Shown here piece after piece: positions 35,372-45,860 of a stretch of 64,000 bases of DNA; within the stretch, counting starts at the first letter, position 1, and every line of letters begins with the position of its first letter. Under the pieces are notes generated by a model that saw nothing but the letters and a program-made list of their open reading frames with translations, was not told where the DNA came from and did not search any database. Both the position numbers and the translations under genes were made by a program. This stretch comes from Neospora caninum Liverpool (lineage: Eukaryota > Apicomplexa > Conoidasida > Eucoccidiorida > Sarcocystidae): NCBI RefSeq assembly GCF_000208865.1, contig NC_018398.1, positions 5,542,710 through 5,606,709 of the forward strand. Direction: 5' to 3'.

Positions 35372-38300
35372 TTACACGGAAATTGGTGAATCCAGCAATG
35401 CGGCCTTAAAGAAAGAGAAGAGAGGCAGAAGTGACGACACAAGGAAGCGTTCTGCGTTTACCAGAACAATGAAGACAATGATTGTGGTGGATTCCAGGAA
35501 CCCGACATCCTCGCCCATGCTACCTGCGGCACAGAAAAGACAAGAAAAGTCGTGGAATAGTGGGCCTTGAGGCACGCGACCGCCGGCGCGCCCGAGAGAA
35601 CCGCAGCCCCCCCTGGTTTTTTAGGACAGACCGAGCTACAGAGAACAACACAGCATAGTCGGGCTTCTATGGACATGTCCACCTTCCGTAGACCAACAGA
35701 GATCGAGAGCGAGAAAACCTGATGATACGAGACAGAGGCGCTTGCAACCCCCAGGAGCGAGGGGCGTTGCGTCGCAAGAGCGAAAAGTCTACGCATCCCT
35801 ATCTACTCTCGGGGCAGTCTGCTCAACACAAAACTCGATTGTGGAGCACAAAGTGTTCGGCAAAGCGATGCACGCGCCAGTGTTCGAAACACGTTCACAC
35901 GTGCGCATATATAAAGACATGTATCTGCATGCAGACACACGTGTGCACGTACACCGCGAAAGCCCTTACCGAGAGAGCGTTTGAATGTTTTGGCGGCAGC
36001 GCTGTCTGGATGGGCCTTGATGAATTCTGCGTACGCAGCGATGACTTCCTTTTCCTTTCCAACCTCGCAGAGAGGCAATCCGCAAGTCGCATGCAGAGAG
36101 ACGCTGTCTGGCGACGACTCACAGCAGAGCTTGAAATGTTCCAGAGCGCGCTGCAGCCAGCAAAGAGAAGCGAGAGATTGCGGATGCAGCAGAAACGCTA
36201 CTGGAGTGCACCAGCGAAACGCGATACACGTGCGAGGAGCCCAGACAACCTGACAAGAAAACGCCGCACGTCATTTTTGACAGGGTGATACATTGGCCTC
36301 GACGAGCCCCGCACGCATGCCTACGCGTGTGCGCGGGAAGGTCTGTAGAGTAAGCAGCGGGTGGACGCGAGGCCTTTCGACAGGTCTTCGCTAAAAGCGC
36401 AAACGTGGCACAAGCACTGCTTTGGCGACGAGGCTTCACGCAAAACGGGCGGCGTACCCAAATGCACAGCCCGCCCCTTTCACAAGCTCCCAGAGCATGC
36501 ACACTGTGTCGTGGGGGAGCGCAGAGCCACGTAGACAGCGATGGAGCTCCGCTCTGCGCGGGGAGGGGAAACGGGAAGACAGAAGCCAAAGCGGGAAGCT
36601 AGGAAAAAAGCGAGAACGTGGCGAGGGACCTACCGCAGGTTGATTCGTTTTGCAGAGGAGTTCGCAGATGTGCATGTGAGCTAGTTCATCCTCGGGATTG
36701 ATTTTAAGAACGCGTTCAAGGAAATGGAGCGCCTTCTCGTGATCGCTCTTTTGCAGCGCCACTTGCCCTACCCAGCCAAACAACCGGACCCCACAGCACG
36801 CGAGCAGTCAGCATTTTGTGTCTTTTGCAAACGCATTTCGCTTCCCTCTCCGTGATATTTCGCTTTCGGCGACCCGCCCCCCCCCCACCCCACCCACCCC
36901 CTGAATGTCCTTTGCGTCCTCAGGCTTTTGCCTTCTCACAGCGCGTCTCTTTCCAGAGATTTATTTTTAAAATGCAAGAATTTATTTAACATCGGAAACG
37001 CCTGGTCGAGTGTTACAGGATCCACGCCGGGCCCCGAGGCCGATCGCTCGCGCGGGACGGCGCTCCGTGGCATTCTACTTCTCAGGCGCGGCCGACTCAC
37101 CCAGATTGTTCAAGATGTGTGTATCGTCGGGATTCTCTTCCAACAGGGCATGAAGGATTTCCTCAGATCGGTCCCACTCCTCGCGGTACACGTAGACCTG
37201 CGCACCGGAAAGTGCAGTTCACACAGAACGAGAGACGCGATGCAAGGGAACGCGGGAAACCGCATCCGAGAGAAGAATCGACAGCCACAGACGAGGCAGG
37301 GACATAACCACGCGCGCTACACCGCCCGACACGCCCACGGAGATGTAGACACACAGAGGTATAAACTTCTGAAGCGAGGCTGTCATCCGGATACACAAAC
37401 TGCGAGTCGATGCAATCGACTGTTTGCGAAAGAAACCGAGGGAAAGAAGCAAGCGAGATGTGGAGAGACTCGAACACCGGGAGGGGTGGACAGGCCACGC
37501 ATGCACATATGCATGCGACGCTTTTCCGGCCATCGAGAGAAGAGGGACGACGAGAACCTAGGAGAGCCGCGAGGGGGAACGAGTCGTTTCGTAACAACTT
37601 GAACTGAAACGGCACGCGGCGAAGGAAGGTGGCAAGAAGAGAGAAGAGAAGACGCGAAGGAAGACAGGGTTCAAGAACATCAAAGCGTAGACACGGGGAA
37701 GCGACAACTCAACGTTGGCCACGGCAACGCATGAGCGGTCTCATAATCTCACCTGCGAGAGATGAAGCTTCGCGAGGATATTATTCTCGTCGATGTCGAG
37801 ACATTTCTGGAGCATGGCGACACAGCGCTCTGTGCCCTCCCTCAACCTCCGGAGTCTCTCTTCTTCACTCGGCACTGCGGGGAGGCAGGCAAAGACAAAG
37901 CCATGCGGAGCAGAGTGTGCACCCCGTTTGGAGGCTCGCGTCCGGGCCTGACTCTCTGGCCTGGTGCGCGTCTCTCTTGAAAGAGAGACCGAGCGCTGGA
38001 CTGCTGGGCCTGCACTCTCTGGCAAGTCAGCAGACTGAAGAGAAAAACAGAGACGAGAGGATCAAAGACGACGTGAGCTCCTCGCGTTTTATACGGAACA
38101 AACTGAACAGCGCCTCTCTCGCTTACAGACAGGTTCCTCGCTGCTCTCTTCGATCGCGCGCAGTCGGCCTTCCTCCGCCTCCGCGAACTCATCCATGAGA
38201 AGCATCGCCAAAACGCTCAAAGACGTTGCGTCTCTGAAAAGAAGGCGCACACCTGGGAGGGGGGCTGGCGGCTTCAAAGCGCCAGCAACCGAGCGCGAGA

Positions 38301-41300
38301 CAGACGGCCTTGATGCCGAGGAAAACGTCACAAGTCCTCAAGGAACGACGCAGGGAGAGGAACCGGAACAGCCGCAAGATACCCGAAGACCAACCGATGA
38401 TGCCACGGCACTCTGCTCCTTGTGCGTCGGTCTCCTGTCCCCTCGAAACGCGCGGCGGGCGAACAGGCGAGCAAGAGGTACCAGCCACGAAGCACGCGCA
38501 CAGGCGACTCCTGCGTGTCGTCGTGACGAATATCTACCGAGGGGAAGCGAACGGTCAGTGCTGGACAGATCGAACAGCCACGTCTTCTTTGTACGAACAA
38601 CCCGGGAATCTAGACTCACAGTACGCTGCTTAGGTAGCGCTTTATCTACGACGCCGTTTGCTCATTAGCCTCGACATTCGCAACTGCGGTCTCACTGGCT
38701 ACCAGAGCTCGCTGCCATCTCGAAGACACGGGCCCGGATGCGAAAGCGCCACACAGTTACCGAGACATGCACGCCAGAGACACGAAGCACAGAGAAAACC
38801 GCACGGACTAAACGTGCCTGTCGTTCAGTTTGATCGCCTGCTCAAAGGCTGCCGTGGCTTCTTTCATTGCCTCCATCTGCAAAAAACCACCCAAGCAAAA
38901 AGGGGCCGAGCTATCTGTGTCCACGAAAGAGCGCCTGTTTGCGACGCAACACTTCTTGGGCAATCCGCAGTGGACGCAAAAACAATTCAAGAGGATCCAT
39001 GCCCTTGACCGAGAGAAAAACACCCGAGCTCATCACCGCTGCTTCGGACTGGACCTACGCACAAATCCGTTTACAGACTGCAGACAGTTATACTCATAGA
39101 GACAGACACATGACGACGCACACCTATTTGTATACAAGAACACCGGTTTTTTGGATTGGCAAACAACGCAGTGTTTCGGCAGTTCAGCAGCAACAAAACG
39201 AAGCTTAAACCCCCCGCCACTGACTGAAGCAGAGGTCGACACGATGCCTGCATGCGTTCCTACGCACGCAACCGCTACATATGGGCAGTGTAATTGCTGA
39301 GACCCTGGCCTTCCAGTGGAGAGCACTCTCCGCCGGCGCCTTTCATCAGAGGGACACGATTGGGCAAGCCAAAATGCAGCAAACTGCAACGGAAAGTCGA
39401 ACCTCGTAGTAGGCGAGACCAAGATTGGTGAAAAGCTGGGCGTCCTCCGGGCAGATGTCGATGCACCTGCCAAGAGGCACCACACACAAAACACAGCCAC
39501 GGGTCTTTAGAAGGCGCCGCATAAGCCGCTCACGCGCAGCTTTGAAGACGGGAGAAAGCAGAGGCTGCATGAGGCACAGCATAGTTTTTCTTTGGAGACT
39601 GACGCTTTTAGATTCCCCGCCGTTTGTGCCTTTGGGGTATGGAGGCATCCACTCTTCATTTGAACGGCAGACTCAACAGGCATGACCATTTGGAGACCAC
39701 CGGAGAAGCTGCTTGAAACTGTGAGAGTTGAGAAAACCTGGTCGGCCGCTGAACGAAAAAATCAGCTTGCCTGATCAGACCAACGAATCGCGACTTTTTC
39801 TCCTGCGTCTCACCTCCAATAATGCCGAACGGCATCAGGAAAATTCTCCGCCTCGAACCAGAGATGCCCAAGAAGTTTCTCCAGCTGTAAGTACACCGGA
39901 GGCCCCCAGTCCTCGAGGATATCTTTTGCTCTTCGGTTAATTTGGGAGCGACGGTCTAGAATGACATTATACAGCTTCTGGATCGGCGCTGCCTTTCCAA
40001 TGCGCCAATCCAGTTGTTCCTCCGTTGACTCGCCTTCTGTGTCGACTCTGCCATCTTGTTCTCGTCCACTTTGCTTATTTCTATTGCTGGACAAGGTGTC
40101 CGGGATCGTTTCTTCCTTAGACTTTGTTGTTCCTGCCTCGGCGCGTTCAGTTTCCTTCTCGTTTTCCTTGCGTTCGTCTCTGGTGGAAAGCTCCTTGTTG
40201 TCCTCGTTGTTCTCTCCACTTTCGCGCGAAGCCCGCTCTTCTCTGGAGTGACCACCGGCCTCTTGACCCTCGCGCGCTCGAACTGCTCCATCCTCTTGAC
40301 CGTGTTCTGGTGCGTTCAACTGCTTGTCTGCGCGCGCGTCCGCCCCACCACATTCTCTGTCCAAAGATCCAGTGTCGTGTTGAACAGAGTCCTGTGGGCG
40401 GCCCTCCATCTTCGGTCTCTTGGGAGCATGTGCGTGGAGAAACTCACTCACAAGTTTAATGGCGTCATCGACTCGACCTGCTCGAAACTTGAGAACGCCT
40501 AACTGATAAACAGCCTCTTCGTTTTTGGGGTTGACCGCCAACTCGTCCTCGTATCTCTTTGTTTCCCGAGAGATATCATCCTGTGCAAGAATGCCCTCGT
40601 GCTCCGGAAGCGCCTCTCCAATTTTTCCCGCCGTGCCCATCTCCGGCGATGAGGGACCGGGCAGTGTCGAGCCGTCCGAATGCGAAAACGGAGAGACACC
40701 GCCAAGAGGTGCGCGAGTGACGCCCGTTTTCTGAGCCTCTCGGCAAAGACTGTCAGCATGCTCACCAGGAACGGACTGCGCGCTGGCTGCCTCGCCATCG
40801 GCAACTGCAGCGTCGTGGGTGGAGACGAGTGGGCGCGTTAGGCGCGGAAGCGGGCTATCTAACTCCTGGAGAGGAAGAACTTGGCACGAGGAACCCGGAG
40901 AGCTCGTCACCCCATCGACAGGTTTGAGACAGGAATCTGGAGACTGTTGCAGCTCCAGAGAGAGGGGATCAGGAACGTATGGAGGTGGTTCACTCACAGA
41001 GGTTGCGACCTGCGGAGACGCCGAAAGCGCGGAAGAGCTCGCGGACCTTAACGGGGCGATAAGGCACGTGTCTTGGAACAAGGCCCGGTTCAGAGAAGGC
41101 GAAAACGCTACGATCCTCGGAAGACTATCCGCGGTGGAGTTCAGATGACGAGAAATAGGGACGCGACGTCGCGAACCAGAAGCCCATGCGGAGGCTCGGA
41201 AATTCCTTTGCCACGAAGTGTTCACGGAGCGACGGTGGAGAGAGAGGTTGAGATGAGAAGCGAACGGTCCAGAGGGCGAAGCGGATTCTGAAACAGCAAA

Positions 41301-42379
41301 CGCAACAGCAGCAGTCCCCAAGAAATCAAAAGAAACGTGTTAAGGCGGCACAAACAGATGCATTCTCGTACCAATACAAAAGAGCGCTTCCCTTGCAGAA
41401 GCGGCAGCGAGCGCTCGCCCCCACAGCGTGGTCGGTAAACGGGTAACGAGGCATGTCTGTACCGATGAAAGTTGAATGCAAGGAAGCAAACACGCGCGTG
41501 CCCTATTGTACAAGTGTGCATCTATATGTGTCTAGCGTTGTTGCACGGCGTGCTTTCTCCACGGAAGAATGATGCTTCTGTCTGTACGCTGAATGCCATG
41601 GCGGCCACAAGAGACCTGAGAATGACGCAGCACCACCATACCGCGTCTGTACTGTGACGTGAGTCCACAGTACCTGGCCACAGCACAGAAGACGGCAGTA
41701 GGACTCACGCTGGGACTCACACAATTGTTCCTGGTGCAATGGCTGTCGGCAGTGTATTTCGTGAAAGCTCAAGCAGTGAGGAAAGGAATGAGCCAGTAGT
41801 TGCAAAACCAGAAAAAATTTCCGGCACTCCTCTGCAGTCCTTACCGGGCAGTGGGCAGGCCGTGCGTCTCCTTAGAATGTGGGTACCCACGGGGTCACCA
41901 GACGAAATGCCGAGCTTTGGCGGGCGGCGGATTGTGACGCCATCTGGCATGAGCAAGGAACCTACAACTGGTTCCGCAAACATGGGAGTAGAATCCGTCT
42001 TCTTCCCTTCTGTGGACGGACTGTAACTTGAAGGCAACTGACCAAAGATGCCTTGCGTGGTGTTGCTTCTGCCCAGCTGCGGTGTGGGTGCTGAACGAGT
42101 CGAGGAAGGAGTTCCTCTATGCGCTGAAAAAGATATGGATGCGCCATCGTGCCTGCGATGTGCGTCACTGCCCAAAAGAGAGAACGCAACACTTGGGCGA
42201 TCGTCCAACGACGAGACGCACGGAGAGATGTCCGGCGGCTGAAGCTTGATGCTGAGCTGCTGCTGGGGCTCAGAGTTGCTAGCAGGTGAGCAACCCGCGG
42301 TGGGAGACTCTTTGCAGAGCTGACGAGGCGCATGCCGCCCCGAAGAGGGGACCGTCGGCTGTTCAATTTTACTAGCCAT
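35372..42379 (-). CDS. TPR-repeat protein with hydrophobic C-terminus
   Basis: Proposed exons: 41721-42379, 41642-41673, 39814-41287, 39403-39466, 38818-38876, 38127-38233, 37753-37874, 37101-37197, 36634-36767, 35970-36150, 35372-35523, giving about 1,026 residues. Exons from 39814 downstream are well supported by continuous TPR homology and matching phases. Repeat units include AVNPKNEEAVYQLGVLKFRA, CPEDAQLFTNLGLAYYE, AAFEQAIKLNDRDATSLS, LDIDENNILAKLHLSQ, LLEENPDDTHILNNLG and LKINPEDELAHMHICEL. A Glu/Lys/Ser-rich spacer separates the first unit from the rest. The C-terminus (ESTTIIVFIVL...) is strongly hydrophobic and may anchor the protein in a membrane. One intron (38817 to 38234) uses a GC donor. 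The 5' part is less certain: the first exon (ATG at 42379 in AAATGG context) joins the large exon in phase only if a 32-nt microexon is used. TPRs bind partner proteins; the partner is unknown. Confidence 0.75.
36876..36900. repeat. Poly-C/CCCCA tract in a TPR-gene intron
   Basis: A C run broken by A (CCCGCCCCCCCCCCACCCC) in the intron between 36767 and 37101. On the coding strand it reads as a G-rich tract. Confidence 0.8.
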
Positions 42380-43729
42380 TTGAACTAAGAGTAACACACG
42401 CCACCACGAAACGAAAACGAACCATTCCACTGCGACACACGCAGTTCCAGCGAGGAGTCGCTTGCTCCGGGATCCTACGCCTAACCGCAGAATAAGACAC
42501 CGTGCCCGACAAACGGAAATTCACAATAGCAACCTCACGTGCAATGGATGACCACGAAAAAAAGACTTGCTCGTGGAAAACATGGCGACGACCACCGCCC
42601 TGTCTTTATAAACTGTTGTCTTGCTTCAGGCTGGTAGCCGAGCGGTGGCTAGTGCCCAGTGTGATCGATGTTGCTTGACTTCATAATTGTACGCAGTTGG
42701 TGCACGTAAAATTACTGTCTTTAGTTCACTCCACAGTGATGACCCGCTCAAAGCTGGCAGGCCACGTGTGCATGGACACTTGCAAGATACCTGACACGAA
42801 TATCCTCCGAAGTTGATGAGTTGCTTGGCTTCACCGGGGGGCTCCAACTCACAGGGCAGTTCTTCAGGAGACCGCTGGAATACTCAAAAGGTTAATGTTT
42901 GTCTAAGACAGGTGCTCGTCAAGCTTTGTAAACACCACTGCGCGCAAACAGCCACACGGAGCTGCACCCCAAAGTTGGCGAAGATGCATGCCTCTACTAG
43001 CAGCTGCATGCGCCCTCCCGAGAGTGCATGTCTGGCTTTCCTGTTGTCTCTCGTGCTCTGGCTTGAAGTCCCGCAGGGAACAGGGACCTTCCGGTGTCCT
43101 GCCGTTGCAGAAGGGTTTTGCTGAAAGTGAATAGCCCGACAAGTGGAAAACCCTGATAGGTAGAGTCTAGCTGCTTGATGGTTGATGCGCATTCTATCGT
43201 CGTGCCGAGATCGAGTGCTCACCGCAGCAATGTGCGTCAGTGTGTGGGCTGGTGGTCGGAGCGACAGCACGCCTGTGTCTCTGAAGGCAACAGCATAGCT
43301 CGCGCACAAAAATCTGAATCTGATTCCGCTTCAACGAGAAAAAACAGCGCATTGTCCACTGCAACTTCCGATTTTTGCGAATGATGGCAGACCTTTTCGG
43401 CGGATGGCTCAGGAAGTGACTTCTCCGCCGTTATAGATGTCATGACACATCATTTTCCACACGGGCCAGCCGATTCTATACCAAACTCACATGGTCGGTG
43501 AGCAAAGTAAAACCTGGTGCCAATGAGTGTGGAGATGAGTGGCACTCTGGCTAAGCCCAGGTGTCTTTGTACTTGGAACTAAGCAATCGAACACCTCACT
43601 GTTGGTCTGTATGTACACCGCCTGCAACTGTCGGAGACAATACACCCGATGGGCATCGTTTGAGACTGGTGATGCACAGTTTCTCGGGGTAAACGGTGAA
43701 ACCCTCTAGGAGCACGTTGCAGGATTTCA
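42380..43729. other. Divergent promoter region between TPR gene and secretory-protein gene
   Basis: This is 1.35 kb with no supported exon. The flanking start codons point away from each other, so both promoters should lie here. Two TGCATGC words occur near 43 kb. Confidence 0.5.
42985..43011. promoter_or_regulatory. Pair of TGCATGC motifs (ApiAP2-type)
   Basis: Perfect TGCATGC words lie at 42985-42991 and 43005-43011, with starts 20 bases apart (two helical turns). They are about 720 bases upstream of the secretory-protein ATG and 610 bases upstream of the divergent TPR-gene ATG. GCATGC-type words are known promoter elements in Toxoplasma and binding sites for ApiAP2 factors. The functional role here is inference. 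Confidence 0.4.
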
Positions 43730-45169
43730 ATGACAAGGATATTTCGGGTCGCTTTCGCGGCCTTCTCTGTACTGGCGACGCTCGCCAGTGCACATTTTGA
43801 GTTCGAAAATGTGCGTTCGCATCACGCGCAAAGCTTGGTCGGTGTTCTTATTTTGTTTCGTTTGAATGGCAAATGATTCGCATATTTTGTTGGGTTAGGT
43901 TGCTGGAACAGGCTCTCTCGTTGCTGGTGTTGGCCGTCGTCCTGGTAGGAGAGCAGTGGCACTCTGTCAAATAAACTGACTACTAACGCCCTTCACCGCA
44001 GGAGGCAGACGAGTATGGGAAGCGGAGGCAAATGCGGAGCAAAAACTACTAGAGAAGGTGTACTCAAATATGCTCTAAATGGTACTCCACAAATGAAACC
44101 CCTGTTCGCCAGGAACTCGGCAAGATGACAGCTCTTGCCAGGGAGTTGCAGATGGTGTTGAACACTGCCCAGTGGTCACCGCCAGAGTGGCACGGAATCA
44201 ACTTAGGCAAGGCTTATTAGAAACCAACCATCTCCATGAATTACCATTCTCTCTGTTTTAGGCCTAGTCATGAAAAACCAGCGAGATTTCGAAGTAGGGA
44301 CGAACTCGCAGAGCTGTTCAACAGGCCCACAATTCAGCTTCCAACGAACCTCCCAGAAAGCGCTTAAAGACATTCAAGAAGCCGCTGCTGAGGAAAGGAG
44401 GCGAATAATTAGAGACGTGGCAGCAAGCAACGTCGCCGGTAAGCTGGGTCCTGCGGTGCCTGAGCATGGTAGCACGCACAAGAACTGGCACAGACTGTCC
44501 GGAATGCCGCGCTGTTCCTCCGCCTGAAGTGGTCGGCACTTCAGCAGAGGAAGCTCCGGACGCAGAGGTTCCCCAAGAAGAGGTTCGTCCTGAAGAAGTT
44601 GTGCCTTCTGTCCCAGAGGAGGCGAGCGAAGAGGAAACGCCGGAGCAGACGCCTGCTCCTGGCGAGGAAGGCCCTCCTGAAGAAGTTGAGCCCTCAATCC
44701 CACAGGATGAAGAGACAAAAGAAGCGCGAGCACAGACGCCTGCTTCTAACAAGCCGCCGCCCCTGTCACCTCCACAGGAGGTTCCCCCAGCCACTGCCGA
44801 AGAGGCCCCTGAAGAAACTTCTACTCCGGAAGAGGAGGCGCCACTGCCTCAGCCACAGCCTAAAGTTCCTGGTGCTTCGCCAATTGAGGGACCAGTAACT
44901 CCCGAACTCACTCCACGAGAGAAGGTGTGTTCTGAGCCACTATATCGGTTCTCAGCAAAAAGATTTGGACTTGTGTTATGTGCAGGAAATCCTCAAGCAA
45001 AAGGCGGAGGCGGCAGAAAAGTTCAAGCAGAACCCGTGGTGAGTGGACACCTGTGTAAGCTTCATCTACCCGGATGCAAAAACACACTATCAGGCTATGG
45101 TTCTACCTGCTCGTTATCCTTCCCGCTGCCACGACGGTGATTCTTCTATCCCTTGCAATGTTCATGTGA
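43730..45169 (+). CDS. Secretory acidic protein with C-terminal membrane helix, micro-intron gene
   Basis: Eight phase-consistent exons: 43730-43810, 43899-43944, 44002-44057, 44113-44206, 44262-44438, 44494-44924, 44986-45038, 45094-45169, giving 337 residues. The N-terminus MTRIFRVAFAAF... with ALA-type residues up to ASA-HFEFEN is a classic signal peptide (cleavage about 21/22). Next come Gly/Arg residues, amphipathic segments (EANAEQKLLEK, MTALARELQMVL, LKDIQEAAAEERRRIIRDVA), a CPEC motif, and a roughly 140-residue Pro/Glu stalk with loose repeats such as PEEV and PEEASEEETPEQ. A short coiled piece (EILKQKAEAAEKFKQNP) precedes a terminal membrane helix ending at the stop, with no cytoplasmic tail. 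This architecture fits a protein sent to dense granules, rhoptries, micronemes or the vacuole membrane, but I do not recognise the family. Introns are 88, 57, 55, 55, 55, 61 and 55 nt; intron 4 starts with GC. Intron 2 contains the branch-site word TACTAAC. Confidence 0.75.
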
Positions 45170-45860
45170 AAAGCATTGGTGCTAAGTATCCAAGAGGGCA
45201 ACGGTGATCGTTGATGAACAATGTTGGCCTATGGTTGAGAATACACCAACGCATCAATTCCTGCAACTCTCCGTGGCTAAAACACTGCACGTATAAATCT
45301 GCCTTGTAGAAGCTCCTTGCCGCGTTCTTCAACATGTGGGAAAGAAAAAACCGTAAATATACAGCCGAAAGAGGACTCACATGTCACAAACCCGTGCTTG
45401 CAGACAAAACGCATGCTTGCACCGCTCCTGCTGGCTTCGCAGGGGCAGGAGACGCTGTAAGACCGTTAAGCCGAAAGGGTCCTCTTTATGCCTTTCGTGT
45501 CGTTTTCACACCACACTGCTTCAGTTTCCAGCCTTTGCTGCACGGGGCACTTGATATGAAAGGATTTTACCAGCTAGAACCTGCGTTTGCGACTCATATC
45601 ACAATGTCACTATCGCCTCCGAACAAGAAACGATGGCAAAGTCAACGTCAGATCTTCAGAAGCCCCACTGCTTTTCTGGGATGTAGTGGACACTAAGGCA
45701 TGCTTGTGTACCAAGCTCCTATTCGCAGACAGGGGCTATTCAGGAACAACGAGCGTGTGGCAGAACAATAGACAGCGCATTCGGTCAGCGAACGTCGCAT
45801 CAGGCGGGTCAAGCAGGCAGCTTTCGATTGCTAGCTCGCTGTTATTACAACATTTGTAAG
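45170..45860. other. Convergent 3' flanks of secretory gene and CCCH gene
   Basis: About 690 bases with no supported gene. It should contain both polyadenylation regions. Confidence 0.5.

Noticed and set aside
35458..35523. Alternative reading of the last TPR exon ending SLSSLFW
   Set aside because: It requires phase 0, but the preceding exon ends in phase 1. Phase 1 gives the hydrophobic tail instead.
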